Assembly: GCF_016031615.1 (NCBI RefSeq)
Contig: NZ_JACYXC010000001.1
Span: forward strand, 1,674,001-1,738,000
Length of the DNA: 64,000 nt
DNA from: Streptomyces pactum
GTDB taxonomy: Bacteria; Actinomycetota; Actinomycetes; Streptomycetales; Streptomycetaceae
Direction: 5' to 3'
The translations under genes and the position numbers were made by a program. The notes below the pieces were generated by a model. That model had not been told where the DNA came from. It did not search any database and saw only the letters and a list, made by a program, of their open reading frames with translations. Positions 1-8,482 of this stretch are shown piece after piece. Position 1 is the stretch's first letter. Each line of letters starts with the position of its first letter.

Positions 1-1
1 C

Positions 2-367
2 CGGTGCGGCCTGGGCGGTCGGCTGGGCGACGGCCGCCAGTACTGGAGCTTCATCTCGCTGCACGACCACATCGCCGCGCTCCGCCACCTCATCGGCACC
101 GAGGAACTGGCCGGGCCGGTGAACCTGACGGCTCCGCACCCGGCGACCAACCGCGAGGTGGTGGCCGCGATGAGCCGGGTGCTGCACCGGCCGGCGCTGC
201 TGCCGGTGCCGGCCTGGGCGCTGCGGCTGGCGCTCGGCGAGGTCGCGGGGGACGTGCTGGGCAGTCAGCGGGTGCTGCCCGCACGGCTGCTGGAGTCCGG
301 CTTCACCTTCGCCCACCCCACCGTGGAGGACGCGGTCCGCGCCGCCTGGACCGCCGCCCCGCGCTGA
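2..367 (+). CDS. TIGR01777 family epimerase, C-terminal part
   Basis: This is the last 121 residues of an NAD(P)-dependent sugar-epimerase-like protein of the TIGR01777 family; the start lies outside the window. The reading frame opens with GGRLGDGRQYWSFISLHD, which is the conserved stretch near the end of the Rossmann domain, followed by the C-terminal DUF1731 segment (NLTAPHPATNREV, then LLPVPAWALRLALGE and the closing GSQRVLPARLLESGFTF). The family has about 300 residues and its substrate is not well defined. It sits upstream of the FAD oxidoreductase and lipoate genes, as in other streptomycetes as far as I recall. The family call is firm; the function is open. Confidence 0.85.
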   Translation, partial: RCGLGGRLGDGRQYWSFISLHDHIAALRHLIGTEELAGPVNLTAPHPATNREVVAAMSRVLHRPALLPVPAWALRLALGEVAGDVLGSQRVLPARLLESGFTFAHPTVEDAVRAAWTAAPR

Positions 368-1016
368 CCGGCGCGGCCCGACCGACCCGGAACGGCCCCG
401 CGCCGGCCCGGGCGCCCCGCGGCTGTCCGGGGCTCCCCGCGCCCGATGTGCCCGCCGCGCCGTACCGGCTGACGTCCGGTCCGCAGCGGCCGACGCACCC
501 CGTGCCGGCCCGGCCGCCCCCGTACCGACCAGCCCGGCCGGGCCCCGCACCGCACCGCACCGCACCGACCCGACCTGAGACGGTCCCGCGCCCGCCGACA
601 CGGCCCGCACCCTGGCCCCTCGCGGCCCCCGCGCGCCCCTGGACACCCGGCCCCGGGCCGACCGACCGGGGCGGCACGCACCCGACCTCCCCACCGGATC
701 TCCCCGGCCCCAACGTGACTTCCCCGGTCCGCACGAGATCTCCGGACCGATCGCGGAAACCCCCGGACCGACCGCGCAACTCCCTGACCGGGCACGGAAC
801 TCCCCCGGCCGGCCGGGGCACATCCCGGTGGCACGGCCCCGTGTGCCACCGGGATGTGCCCCCGTCCGGCGTGCGACCGGTGTGCTCCCGTGCCCCGGTG
901 AACGCGCCGACCGGGAGGGCCCGGTTCCCCTCCTACCGTCGTTCCGGGGACGTATCCGGGCGGCCTGTTGCGGGCATCAGGCCCCCGAGCGAACGCACCG
1001 ACCTCCGGGAGGGCCC
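368..1016. other. Intergenic stretch, no gene seen
   Basis: Long proline/arginine-rich open frames run through here on both strands, but they show no conserved domain and look like frame shadows of GC-rich DNA. The stretch holds a large perfect hairpin (815-862) and must contain the promoter of the oxidoreductase that starts at 1017. A run of similar short words (variants of ccccggaccg) lies at about 700-800. Confidence 0.6.
815..862. other. Perfect 20-bp inverted repeat
   Basis: Two arms of 20 bp (815-834 and 843-862) are exact reverse complements around an 8-base loop. It is too long for a simple operator half-site and is not followed by a T-run. It may be a rho-independent-like hairpin terminating transcription from the left, although it sits 450 bases past the epimerase stop, or a structured leader upstream of the oxidoreductase. 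Confidence 0.7.
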
Positions 1017-2333
1017 GTGCAGCAGCCTGCGCATCACACCGACGTCGTCATCGTGGGGGCCGGCCCGGCCGGTCTCGCCGCCGCTCACCAACTCACCAGC
1101 GCCGGGGTCTCGGTCACGGTGCTGGAAGCCGCCCCACGGGTGGGCGGACGGATGACCACCGACCTGATCGACGGATTCCGGCTGGACCGCAGCGGCCAGC
1201 TGCTGATCACCTCGTACCCGGAGCTGCGCCGCGGCCCGGGCCTGGAAGGGCTGGCGCTGCGGCCGTTCTCCCCCGGGGTGCTGGTCCACGGCGACGGCCG
1301 CACCCAGCGGATCGGCGGCCCACGGAACACGAGGGGCGCACTCACCAGGGCCCGCGCCTTCGCCAGTGCCGCGCGCGCCCCGCTCGGCGGGGCGCTCGAC
1401 CAGGCCCGGCTGGGGGCCGCGCTGAGCCGGCTCGCCGCCCAGCCGTCCGCGCGGCTGCTCGCCCGGCCGGACCGCCCGGTCGGGGAGACGCTGGCCGCCC
1501 GCGGGCTCCCGTCCCGGACCATCGAAACCTTTCTGCGCCCGCTGCTGATCTCGCTGCTCCAGGATCCCGGGCTGACCACCTCCAGCCGCTGCGCCGACCT
1601 GGTGCTGCGCGGTTACGCGCGCGGCCGGCTCTGTCTGCCGGCCGGGGGCGCGGCCCGGCTGCCCGAACTCCTCGCCGCCACCCTGCCGCCGGGTACCGTG
1701 CGCACCGGCGTCCGTGCCGTCGCCGCCTCCACCACCTCGGTGACCACCGCCGAGCACGGCGAGTTCGGCTGCCGGTCGGTGTTGGTGGCCACCGGGGCCC
1801 GGGCCGCGGCGGAGCTGCTGCCGGGGTTGCGGCTGCCCGGCTTCCACCCGGTCACCGTGCTGCACCACACCGCCGACGCCCCGCCGCTGCGGGAGGCCGC
1901 GTTGGTCCTGGCCGCCGACGGCCGGGGCCCGGTCGCCCACACCACGGTCGCCAGCGAGGTCGACCCGTCACGCACCCCGCCCGGCCGCACGCTGATCACC
2001 TCGACGGTGCTGGGGGCCGCCGCCGGGCTGCCGGTCGCCGAACTGGACCGGGCCGCCCGCCACCAGCTCGCCCGGATCTACGCCACCTCCACCTCGGGCT
2101 GGCAGCTGCTGGCCGCGCACCACGACCCGTACGCGGTGCCGGCCATGCCCGCCCCGCACGATCTGCGCCGTCCGGTGCGATTACTCAGCGGCCTCTACGT
2201 CTGCGGTGACCACCGGGACACCAGCACCGTGCAGGGCGCCCTGCACTCCGGGCGCCGGGCCGCGCGCGCGGTGCTCCGCGACTTCGGCATGGCCCCGGTC
2301 GCCGAGGCCCCCGTGGTCTCCTCGGCGGCCTGA
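1017..2333 (+). CDS. FAD-dependent amine-oxidase/desaturase-like oxidoreductase
   Basis: This encodes a 438-residue flavoprotein. Residues 9-40 form a dinucleotide-binding Rossmann motif (VVIVGAGPAGLAAAHQL) that is followed by the EAAPRVGGRMTTD stretch typical of the amine oxidase, phytoene desaturase and protoporphyrinogen oxidase superfamily. The C-terminal FAD motif is also present (SGLYVCGDHRDTSTVQGAL). I chose the GTG at 1017 because GGAGG stands at 1008-1012 just before it and the Rossmann motif starts nine residues later; longer versions only add low-complexity sequence. The substrate cannot be told. The gene converges with the TPR regulator downstream. There is no carotenoid gene nearby, so a carotenoid role has no support. 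Confidence 0.85.
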   Translation: MQQPAHHTDVVIVGAGPAGLAAAHQLTSAGVSVTVLEAAPRVGGRMTTDLIDGFRLDRSGQLLITSYPELRRGPGLEGLALRPFSPGVLVHGDGRTQRIGGPRNTRGALTRARAFASAARAPLGGALDQARLGAALSRLAAQPSARLLARPDRPVGETLAARGLPSRTIETFLRPLLISLLQDPGLTTSSRCADLVLRGYARGRLCLPAGGAARLPELLAATLPPGTVRTGVRAVAASTTSVTTAEHGEFGCRSVLVATGARAAAELLPGLRLPGFHPVTVLHHTADAPPLREAALVLAADGRGPVAHTTVASEVDPSRTPPGRTLITSTVLGAAAGLPVAELDRAARHQLARIYATSTSGWQLLAAHHDPYAVPAMPAPHDLRRPVRLLSGLYVCGDHRDTSTVQGALHSGRRAARAVLRDFGMAPVAEAPVVSSAA

Positions 2334-2357
2334 CCGCCGGGCGGTCCGTACCGGCAC

Positions 2358-2398
2358 CCGGCCGGGCGGCTCCGGTACCGTCCGGGCCGCCCGGCCGG
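2358..2398. terminator. Hairpin between convergent genes
   Basis: Arms of 13 bp (2358-2370 and 2386-2398) are exact complements around a 15-base loop. The hairpin sits 25 bases after the oxidoreductase stop and 60 bases from the end of the convergent regulator, so it may serve both strands. There is no T-run, as is usual in streptomycetes. Confidence 0.5.
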
Positions 2399-2457
2399 TC
2401 GGCGGGGCCGGCCGGTCGGGCGGGTCAGTCGATGGCCGCGGGCCGGGCGCGGGGGCG

Positions 2458-3969
2458 TCAGCCGATGGCCGCGACCCGCTCCCGGTAGCCGCGCACCGCC
2501 GCCGCGTCCCGGTACGGTTCCAGCCGCCGCTCGAAGTCGCGTACGTACTCCACCGCACGGGCCGAACGCATCTCGGAGGCCGCCTGCGCCGCCTCGGCAC
2601 CCAGCGCGCACGCCTGTTCCAGCTCGCCCAGGCCCAGCCGCGCGGTGGCCAGCACCACCCGGCAGAACAGCCGGCCGCGGGCCTGCCCCGGGGCGCGCAG
2701 CTGGAGGGAGCGCTCCGCGTGCTGGGCCGCCGCCCGGTACTGCTGGAGGTCCCGGTAGCAGTGGGCGAACTCGTCGGCCAGCTGGGCCTCGTCGTAGAAG
2801 CGGGCCCAGTACGGCACCTCGTCCCTGGGCCGGGCGGTCTCCAGCGCGCGCTCGGCCCGGGTCAGCGAGGCGGTGCAGGCCCGCAGGTCGCCGAGGACGG
2901 CGTGGCCGCGCGCCTCGGAGGCGTGCAGCAGCGACTGGACGACCGGCGGCGCGCCGCTGCCCACGCCCTGCTGGGCCACCCGGGCCAGCTGCACCGCCTC
3001 CCGCCCGTGCCCCAGGTACACCGCCTGCCGGCTCATGGTGACCAGCACGTACGACCCGTACGCCCGGTCGCCGGCCGCCTGCGCCAGCCGCAGGGCCTGG
3101 ACGAAGTACCGCTGGGCCAGGCCGTGCGCGGCGATGTCGTACGAGGTCCAGCCGGCCAGCCGGGTGAGGTCGGCGACGGCCGCGAACAGCCGCCGGCCGA
3201 TCGCCTCGCCGTAGCTGCCCCGCAGCATCGGCTCGCCCTCGTGCTCCAGGTAGCGGACCAGCGCCTGCCGGGCGTGCCCGCCGCCGTAGGCGTCGTCCAG
3301 GGTGCGGAAGAGTTCGCCGACCGAGCGGAGGGCCGCGATGTCCCCGGCCGTCACCCGGTACCCGGGCCCGCACTCGGTGACCGCCTGGCGCTGGCGGGGC
3401 ACCCCCGGCCGGCCCTGCTGGGGCACCCGGCCGGCCGTCGGCTGGGGCACCGCGGCACCCCGCTGCCCGGCCGCTGCCCCGTCGCCCGGCGGGGCGGTGC
3501 GGGGGGCCGGCTCGCCCCGGGCCACCCGGTCGTCCGGGCGGCCGATCAGCCAGTCGCGGCTGGGCACCACCAGTCCGGCCGGAGTGAACGCGATCTTCCG
3601 CAGCTCCGCGTGGTTGCCGGAATCCTTCCGCCACAACGCGCTGACGATGTCCACCGCCTCCTCCGGGGTGGCGGCGAACTCCAGCCCGGCGTAGACCGGG
3701 GCACACGCGTCCAGGCCCAGGTCCTGGGCGGACAGCCGCCGCCCGAGTCTGCGGGTGAACACCTCGGCGATGAGCGCGGGCGTGGTGCCCCGCGGCTGCT
3801 GTCCGCGCAGCCAGCGGGTCACGGAGGTCTTGTCGTACCGCAGGTCCAGGCCGTGCTCCAGGCCGAGCTGGTCGACCCGCCGGGCGAGCCCGGCGTTGGA
3901 GAAGCCCGCCTCGGCGATGAGCGCGGCGAGCTGACGGTTGGCGGTGCGCTGTGGGGGTCGTTCCGTCAT
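2458..3969 (-). CDS. HTH/TPR regulator (NsdA-like)
   Basis: The 503-residue product has an N-terminal helix-turn-helix-like part (residues about 1-60, NRQLAALIAEAGFSNAGLARRV then VTRWLRGQQPR), a central linker rich in Pro/Gly, and a long helical C-terminal half with TPR-like helices (for example YLGHGREAVQLARVA and LRACTASLTRAERAL). This layout is that of the streptomycete regulators resembling NsdA, which act on development and antibiotic production. The start is the ATG at 3969; the open frame continues upstream but only into low-complexity sequence. It reads away from lipB, and the 826-base gap between them must hold both promoters. The family assignment is moderate; targets are unknown. 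Confidence 0.75.
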   Translation of the reverse strand: MTERPPQRTANRQLAALIAEAGFSNAGLARRVDQLGLEHGLDLRYDKTSVTRWLRGQQPRGTTPALIAEVFTRRLGRRLSAQDLGLDACAPVYAGLEFAATPEEAVDIVSALWRKDSGNHAELRKIAFTPAGLVVPSRDWLIGRPDDRVARGEPAPRTAPPGDGAAAGQRGAAVPQPTAGRVPQQGRPGVPRQRQAVTECGPGYRVTAGDIAALRSVGELFRTLDDAYGGGHARQALVRYLEHEGEPMLRGSYGEAIGRRLFAAVADLTRLAGWTSYDIAAHGLAQRYFVQALRLAQAAGDRAYGSYVLVTMSRQAVYLGHGREAVQLARVAQQGVGSGAPPVVQSLLHASEARGHAVLGDLRACTASLTRAERALETARPRDEVPYWARFYDEAQLADEFAHCYRDLQQYRAAAQHAERSLQLRAPGQARGRLFCRVVLATARLGLGELEQACALGAEAAQAASEMRSARAVEYVRDFERRLEPYRDAAAVRGYRERVAAIG

Positions 3970-4795
3970 CAGCCTGCCGGTCTCCCTGATCGCTCTGTGG
4001 AACGGCGCGAATGTAGCGGTCCGCACGGCCTCCTTCGCCCCCTGCGACCCGCATTCATCCGATCGTGTGAGCAGGGGGTCGAGCCTGGACGGTGCGGCGA
4101 CGGAGCCGCCGACCGGCCGCGGCGCGGGCGTCCCGGCCCCTCCCGGCCGGGCGGGAACGGCCGCGGGGAGGAGCCGGGACGCGTGGGACGGCAGGGCCCG
4201 GGAGAGGCCGCGGGGACGCCGGGGACGGCGGGGAGGCGAGAAGGCGAGGAGGCAGCAGGGACCGTGCGGGACGGCACCGGACGGCCGGCCCACGGGTCGC
4301 CCGGGTCACGGGGGCCCGCCGGACGCAGGGGCCCACGCGGGGCCACTGGGCGCGGGATCACCCGTGACGACGGACACAGCCGGATCGGGGAAGGACGTAC
4401 GAGCGCCGCACGGGCCGTACCGGCCCGCCGGCGGCACCGGCCGCATCGCCCGCACCGGGCCCGCCGCCCGCCGCACCATCCGCACCGCCCGCACCGGACC
4501 CGCCGGCCGGACGTACCCCCATCCACCGCCCGCCACCGGCCCCACATGTCGCCGCGCACGTCCCCGGACCACCGTCCGGCCCCGGCACGTCCCCCGGACC
4601 GCCGCCCGACCGCCGCACCGTGTCCCGCGCCCCGCGTCCCGCGGCCCGTCGCCGGACCACCGGGCGGCTGCCACCGGCCCGTACCGCGGTCGTACAGTGG
4701 CTCTGGCGCGATCGATCGTCCCGGCCCCCACCGGGCCCCCGGGGCGGCGGCCCGCGTCGGACGCGGGACGTACGAGGTTCTCAAGAGGAGCTGAC
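3970..4795. other. Long divergent intergenic region before lipB
   Basis: The gap separates the divergent TPR regulator and lipB. I see no gene. The right half is a low-complexity run of gcaccg/cgcaccg words (about 4430-4600). Promoters for both flanking genes must lie here but I cannot place them with confidence. Confidence 0.55.
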
Positions 4796-5638
4796 ATGGG
4801 GAATCCCCAGCCGACCGAAGGGGCGGACGGGCTGCGCTTCGTCCACCTGGGCTTCGGGGCGGAGGCCGTCGAGTACACCGAGGCGTGGCAGGAGCAGCGC
4901 CGGGTGCACGCGGCCCGCTTCGCGGACGAGATCCCGGACACCTGCCTGCTGCTGGAGCACCCCCCGGTGTACACGGCCGGGCGGCGCACGGAGGACAGCG
5001 AGCGCCCGCTGGACGGCACCCCGGTGGTGGACGTCGACCGCGGCGGGAAGATCACCTGGCACGGCCCCGGCCAGCTCGTCGGCTACCCGATCCTCAAGCT
5101 GCCCCGTCCGGTCGACGTGATCGCGCACGTGCGGCGGCTGGAGGAGGCGCTGCTGCGCACCTGCGCCGACTTCGGCGTGGCCGCCACCCGGGTGGAGGGC
5201 CGCAGTGGGGTGTGGGTGCTGGGCGACCCGGAGGACCGGCGGCCGGCCGTCGGCGGTCTGGAGCTGGACTTCGACCCGCGCCTCCACGACGTGGGCCCCT
5301 CCTCGCCGAAGGCGGGCGAGGAGGGAGAGTTCGACCCCCGGCTGAACGGTCCGGAGTACGCGCCGTCCAACGCCGGCCAGCGCGGTGAGGACCGCAAGCT
5401 GGCGGCGATCGGGGTGCGGATCGCCAAGGGCGTGTCCATGCACGGCTTCTCCCTCAACTGCAACCCGGACAACACCTGGTTCGACCGGATCGTGCCGTGC
5501 GGCATCCGCGACGCCGGGGTGACCTCGCTCTCCGCCGAGCTGGGGCGCGAGGTGACGGTCGGGGAGGTCACCCCGGTGGTGGAGAAGCACCTCCGGGAGG
5601 TCCTGGAGTCGTCCGTGCCGCTGCCCCGGGCCGTCTGA
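4796..5638 (+). CDS. lipB: Octanoyltransferase LipB
   Basis: LipB moves the octanoyl group from octanoyl-ACP to the lipoyl domains of the 2-oxoacid dehydrogenases and the glycine cleavage H protein. The 280-residue product has the family motifs: LLLEHPPVYTAGRR, the substrate-binding RGGKITWHGPGQLVGYPI, the catalytic lysine in RKLAAIGVR, and the catalytic cysteine in VPCGIRDAGVTSL. The ATG at 4796 follows gaggag (4785-4790). Between the GVWV strand and the catalytic lysine there is an insertion of about 50 residues that holds two copies of a FDPRL word (LDFDPRLHD, EFDPRLNG). This makes the protein longer than E. coli LipB (213 residues), though streptomycete LipB proteins carry an insertion here. 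lipA follows after 175 bases. Confidence 0.97.
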   Translation: MGNPQPTEGADGLRFVHLGFGAEAVEYTEAWQEQRRVHAARFADEIPDTCLLLEHPPVYTAGRRTEDSERPLDGTPVVDVDRGGKITWHGPGQLVGYPILKLPRPVDVIAHVRRLEEALLRTCADFGVAATRVEGRSGVWVLGDPEDRRPAVGGLELDFDPRLHDVGPSSPKAGEEGEFDPRLNGPEYAPSNAGQRGEDRKLAAIGVRIAKGVSMHGFSLNCNPDNTWFDRIVPCGIRDAGVTSLSAELGREVTVGEVTPVVEKHLREVLESSVPLPRAV

Positions 5639-5813
5639 GCGGGCGGCCCCGGCCCGGGCGGCCGGGAGGGGGGAGCGCGGCGCCGTCGCGCACCGGCGCG
5701 GTACGGCCGGGGGAATGCGCCCGCCGGGCCCGCGGTTGGCCAGGGCGTATAAGCGTATGAACCATGGGCGTACTCTGGTGTGCGCCGAGGAATCGAAGTC
5801 ATAGGAGCCGGAC

Positions 5814-6764
5814 GTGGCCGCTGTCGCACCCGACGGACGCAAGATGCTGCGCCTGGAGGTCCGGAACAGCCAGACCCCCATCGAGCGCAAGCCGGAGTGG
5901 ATCAAGACCCGGGCGAAGATGGGCCCCGAGTACACCGAGCTGCACGGCCTGGTGAAGCGCGAGGGCCTGCACACGGTGTGCCAGGAGGCGGGCTGTCCGA
6001 ACATCTACGAATGCTGGGAGGACCGCGAGGCGACCTTCCTCATCGGCGGCGACCAGTGCACCCGGCGCTGTGACTTCTGCCAGATCGACACCGGCAAGCC
6101 GCAGGCGCTGGACCGGGACGAGCCGCGCCGGGTCGCCGAGTCGGTCCGGCAGATGGAGCTGAAGTACGCCACCATCACCGGCGTCGCCCGCGACGACCTG
6201 GAGGACGGCGGCGCCTGGCTGTACGCCGAGACCGTCCGGCAGATCCACGCGCTGATGCCCGGCACCGGCGTGGAGCTGCTGATCCCCGACTTCAACGCGG
6301 TGCCCGAGCAGCTGGCGGAGGTCTTCTCCTCCCGCCCCGAGGTGCTGGCGCACAACGTGGAGACCGTCCCGCGGATTTTCAAGCGCATCCGTCCCGGCTT
6401 CCGCTACGAGCGGTCGCTGGAGGTCATCACCCGGGCCCGCGAGGCCGGCCTGGTGACCAAGTCCAACCTGATCCTGGGCATGGGCGAGGAGCGTGCGGAG
6501 ATCAGCCAGGCGCTGCAGGACCTGTACGACGCGGGCTGCGAGCTGATCACCATCACCCAGTACCTGCGCCCGTCGGTGCGGCACCACCCCATCGAGCGCT
6601 GGGTCAAGCCGCAGGAGTTCGTGGAGCTGAAGGAGGAGGCCGAGGAGATCGGCTACGCGGGCGTGATGTCCGGTCCGCTGGTCCGCTCCTCCTACCGCGC
6701 CGGACGTCTGTACCAGCAGGCGATCGAGCAGCGGAACGCCGCCGCGGCGCTCAGCGCACAGTGA
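5814..6764 (+). CDS. lipA: Lipoyl synthase LipA
   Basis: LipA is a radical SAM enzyme that inserts two sulfur atoms into the octanoyl chain made by LipB. The 316-residue product carries both iron-sulfur cluster motifs: the auxiliary cluster cysteines in CQEAGCPNIYEC and the radical SAM CX3CX2C in CTRRCDFC. The C-terminal RSSY motif (VRSSYRAG), which contributes the serine ligand of the auxiliary cluster, is present too. The start is the GTG at 5814 with aggag at 5803-5807; an upstream ATG would be out of frame. The gene follows lipB on the same strand but has its own leader, so separate or joint transcription is possible. A hairpin follows at 6814-6853. Confidence 0.98.
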   Translation: MAAVAPDGRKMLRLEVRNSQTPIERKPEWIKTRAKMGPEYTELHGLVKREGLHTVCQEAGCPNIYECWEDREATFLIGGDQCTRRCDFCQIDTGKPQALDRDEPRRVAESVRQMELKYATITGVARDDLEDGGAWLYAETVRQIHALMPGTGVELLIPDFNAVPEQLAEVFSSRPEVLAHNVETVPRIFKRIRPGFRYERSLEVITRAREAGLVTKSNLILGMGEERAEISQALQDLYDAGCELITITQYLRPSVRHHPIERWVKPQEFVELKEEAEEIGYAGVMSGPLVRSSYRAGRLYQQAIEQRNAAAALSAQ

Positions 6765-6813
6765 CGACCCTCACGCCCCCGGTGGTGTGAAGACCAGCAC
6801 ACCCCCGAGGTCC

Positions 6814-6853
6814 GGCCCGGATACTTCCGCAGGTGGCGGGTGGTATCCGGGCC
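6814..6853 (+). terminator. Hairpin after lipA
   Basis: Arms of 11 bp (ggcccggatac at 6814-6824 and its complement at 6843-6853) flank an 18-base loop. It begins 50 bases after the lipA stop and is followed by the promoter region of the next gene, which fits a terminator. Confidence 0.5.
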
Positions 6854-6874
6854 GGTGTGACGTTTCATCAGCGT

Positions 6875-6903
6875 TTGACCGGTCGGTCACGCAGTGGTAA
6901 CAC
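6875..6903 (+). promoter_or_regulatory. Candidate promoter with overlapping operator-like palindrome
   Basis: TTGACC at 6875-6880 and TAACAC at 6898-6903 are separated by 17 bases, as in vegetative promoters. The -35 box overlaps the inverted repeat tgacc-ggtc-ggtca (6876-6889), the kind of symmetric site bound by TetR-type repressors. It lies about 85 bases before the small gene at 6988. No experimental support; this is pattern only. Confidence 0.4.
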
Positions 6904-6987
6904 CTTTGGGTAACGATTGAGGAACACCGCGCGCCCGGTCCAACCCCGCGCGCACCCTTTCCCGCCGCCCACGAGGGGGACCCCGCC

Positions 6988-7188
6988 ATGCAGGCCGCGC
7001 CCGTCCGACCACCGTCCGTGACCACCGCGCTGCGCGCGCTGGAAGGCCTGCTGCTCGGCGGCGGGCAGCGCACCGCCCGCCGCAACGCGTGGTCCGCCGT
7101 ACTGGAGGACCGCCGCCGCGCCCAGGACCGGCAGGAGGCCCAGCACGTGCTGGAGGCCGTGTCCGCCCGGGCGGCGCGGGCCACGTAA
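6988..7188 (+). CDS. Conserved small protein between lipA and DUF4191 gene
   Basis: The 66-residue product is predicted to be basic and helical (LRALEGLLLGGGQRTARRN, then VLEDRRRAQDRQEAQHVLEA). It has no membrane segment, signal peptide or metal site. A small gene occurs at this place, between lipA and the DUF4191 membrane protein gene, in S. coelicolor as far as I recall, which is the main reason to call it. The ATG at 6988 follows gaggggga. It lies only 10 bases before the next gene, so the two are probably co-transcribed. Function unknown. Confidence 0.65.
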   Translation: MQAAPVRPPSVTTALRALEGLLLGGGQRTARRNAWSAVLEDRRRAQDRQEAQHVLEAVSARAARAT

Positions 7189-7198
7189 ACTTCTGTAC

Positions 7199-7882
7199 AT
7201 GGCGAGGCAGGCAACTTCTTCCGAGAACCCCGGGCGGCTCAAGCAGATCGCCCTGACCTACAAGATGACCAAGCGGGTCGACTCGAAGGTCGGCCTGGTC
7301 GTCGCGGCTGTGGGCATCGTCGTCTTCGGCGCCTTCCTCGCCTTCGGTTTCTGGATCGACCATCCGATCTACCTGGGCATCCTCGGTTTCGTCCTCGCCT
7401 TCCTGGCGATGGCGATCATCTTCGGCCGGCGCGCCGAGCGGGCCGCCTTCGGGCAGCTGGAGGGCCAGCCGGGTGCCGCCGCCGCGGTGCTGGACAACGT
7501 GGGCCGCGGCTGGACGGTCACCCCGGCGGTCGCCATGAACCGCAACCAGGACGTGGTCCACCGCGCGGTCGGCAAGGCCGGCATCGTGCTGGTCGCCGAG
7601 GGCAACCCGAACCGCCTCAGGAGCCTGCTGGCGGCGGAGAAGAAGCGCATGGCCCGGATCGTCGGCGATGTGCCGGTGCACGACATCATCGTCGGCACCG
7701 AAGAGGGCCAGGTGCCGATCAAGAAGCTGCGCACCACCCTGCTGAAGCTGCCGCGCGTGCTCCCCGGTGCCCAGGTCACCGTGGTCAACGACCGGCTGCG
7801 GGCGCTGGGCGACCTGATGAAGAACATGCCGATCCCGAAGGGACCGCTGCCGAAGGGCATGCGCATGCCGAAGGGGCGCTGA
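7199..7882 (+). CDS. DUF4191 membrane protein
   Basis: The 227-residue product is a DUF4191 protein, an actinobacterial family of unknown function. Two adjacent membrane segments (about residues 37-56 and 60-79, VGLVVAAVGIVVFGAFLAFGF and IYLGILGFVLAFLAMAIIF) follow a short basic N-terminus, and a soluble domain of about 140 residues ends with the basic tail GPLPKGMRMPKGR. The invariant family feature RLRSLLAAEKKRMARI is visible. The gene sits 10 bases after the small protein at 6988 and is followed within 22 bases by a strong hairpin. Confidence 0.9.
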   Translation: MARQATSSENPGRLKQIALTYKMTKRVDSKVGLVVAAVGIVVFGAFLAFGFWIDHPIYLGILGFVLAFLAMAIIFGRRAERAAFGQLEGQPGAAAAVLDNVGRGWTVTPAVAMNRNQDVVHRAVGKAGIVLVAEGNPNRLRSLLAAEKKRMARIVGDVPVHDIIVGTEEGQVPIKKLRTTLLKLPRVLPGAQVTVVNDRLRALGDLMKNMPIPKGPLPKGMRMPKGR

Positions 7883-7903
7883 CCCCGCGCCTGCCCGGCG
7901 GAC

Positions 7904-7957
7904 GGACATGACGGAGGGCGGCCGAACGGAATCGTTCGGCCGCCCTCCGTCATGTCC
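7904..7957. terminator. Perfect 25-bp hairpin terminator
   Basis: Arms 7904-7928 and 7933-7957 are exact 25-base complements around the 4-base loop gaat. It begins 22 bases after the DUF4191 stop. The next gene is on the other strand, so it can stop transcription in both directions. Confidence 0.85.
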
Positions 7958-8482
7958 GGGGAGGCCGTGGGAACAGGATGCGCGGCGCCGGTGCCCGGGT
8001 GCCCACCGCGACCTGGGTTTGCCGGAGGGGCGGACCGGGGGCGACCAGGACCGGGGGCCGCCCGGAGGCGCAGCGCCACCGGCCCGGGGGGCCGCCCGGA
8101 GGCGCTGCGGGCCGGCCCGGGGGCTGTGTGGGCCCGTCCTCCGGACCCGGGGGCAGGGCCCGAGGTCCGGCCGACGAGGGGCCGCGGGCGGCCGGAGCCC
8201 GGCACGGCTCCCCGGGCCCCGGCCGGGCGCGCGAGGGTGTACCTCCGGCATGCCCGCGGCGACACTCACGCGTGATGTCCGTCCGTACGCGCATGCGTCA
8301 GAGCCAACACGACGGGCCCGAACCGGACGCGGGCCGGTCGCCACCGGTCGCCGGCCGGCCAACGGCGGATGCCGGCCGGCCAATGGCGGATGCCGGACGG
8401 TCAACGGCGGATGTCGGCCGGTCAACGGCGGTCGCCGGACGGACGGCGCGGACCCGGGCGGGCCGGCTCCGGCCAGGTGGGG
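7958..8482. other. Intergenic stretch with repeats
   Basis: No gene with a recognisable domain lies here; open frames on both strands are low-complexity. Apart from the hairpin at its left edge, the only structure is the 21-bp tandem repeat at 8350-8442. Confidence 0.55.
8350..8442. repeat. 21-bp tandem repeat, four copies
   Basis: Units at 8350, 8371, 8392 and 8413 follow the pattern gccggccggccaacggcgga plus t with one to four changes each; a partial fifth copy ends at 8442. The period is a multiple of three, but no coding frame here looks real. Confidence 0.85.

Noticed and set aside
4..1155. Long Pro/Arg-rich frame at the left end
   Set aside because: It is a shadow of GC-rich DNA overlapping the real epimerase end; no domain and extreme composition.
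3969..5055. Long open frames on the - strand upstream of and inside lipB
   Set aside because: They are antisense to lipB or low-complexity; no conserved motif.
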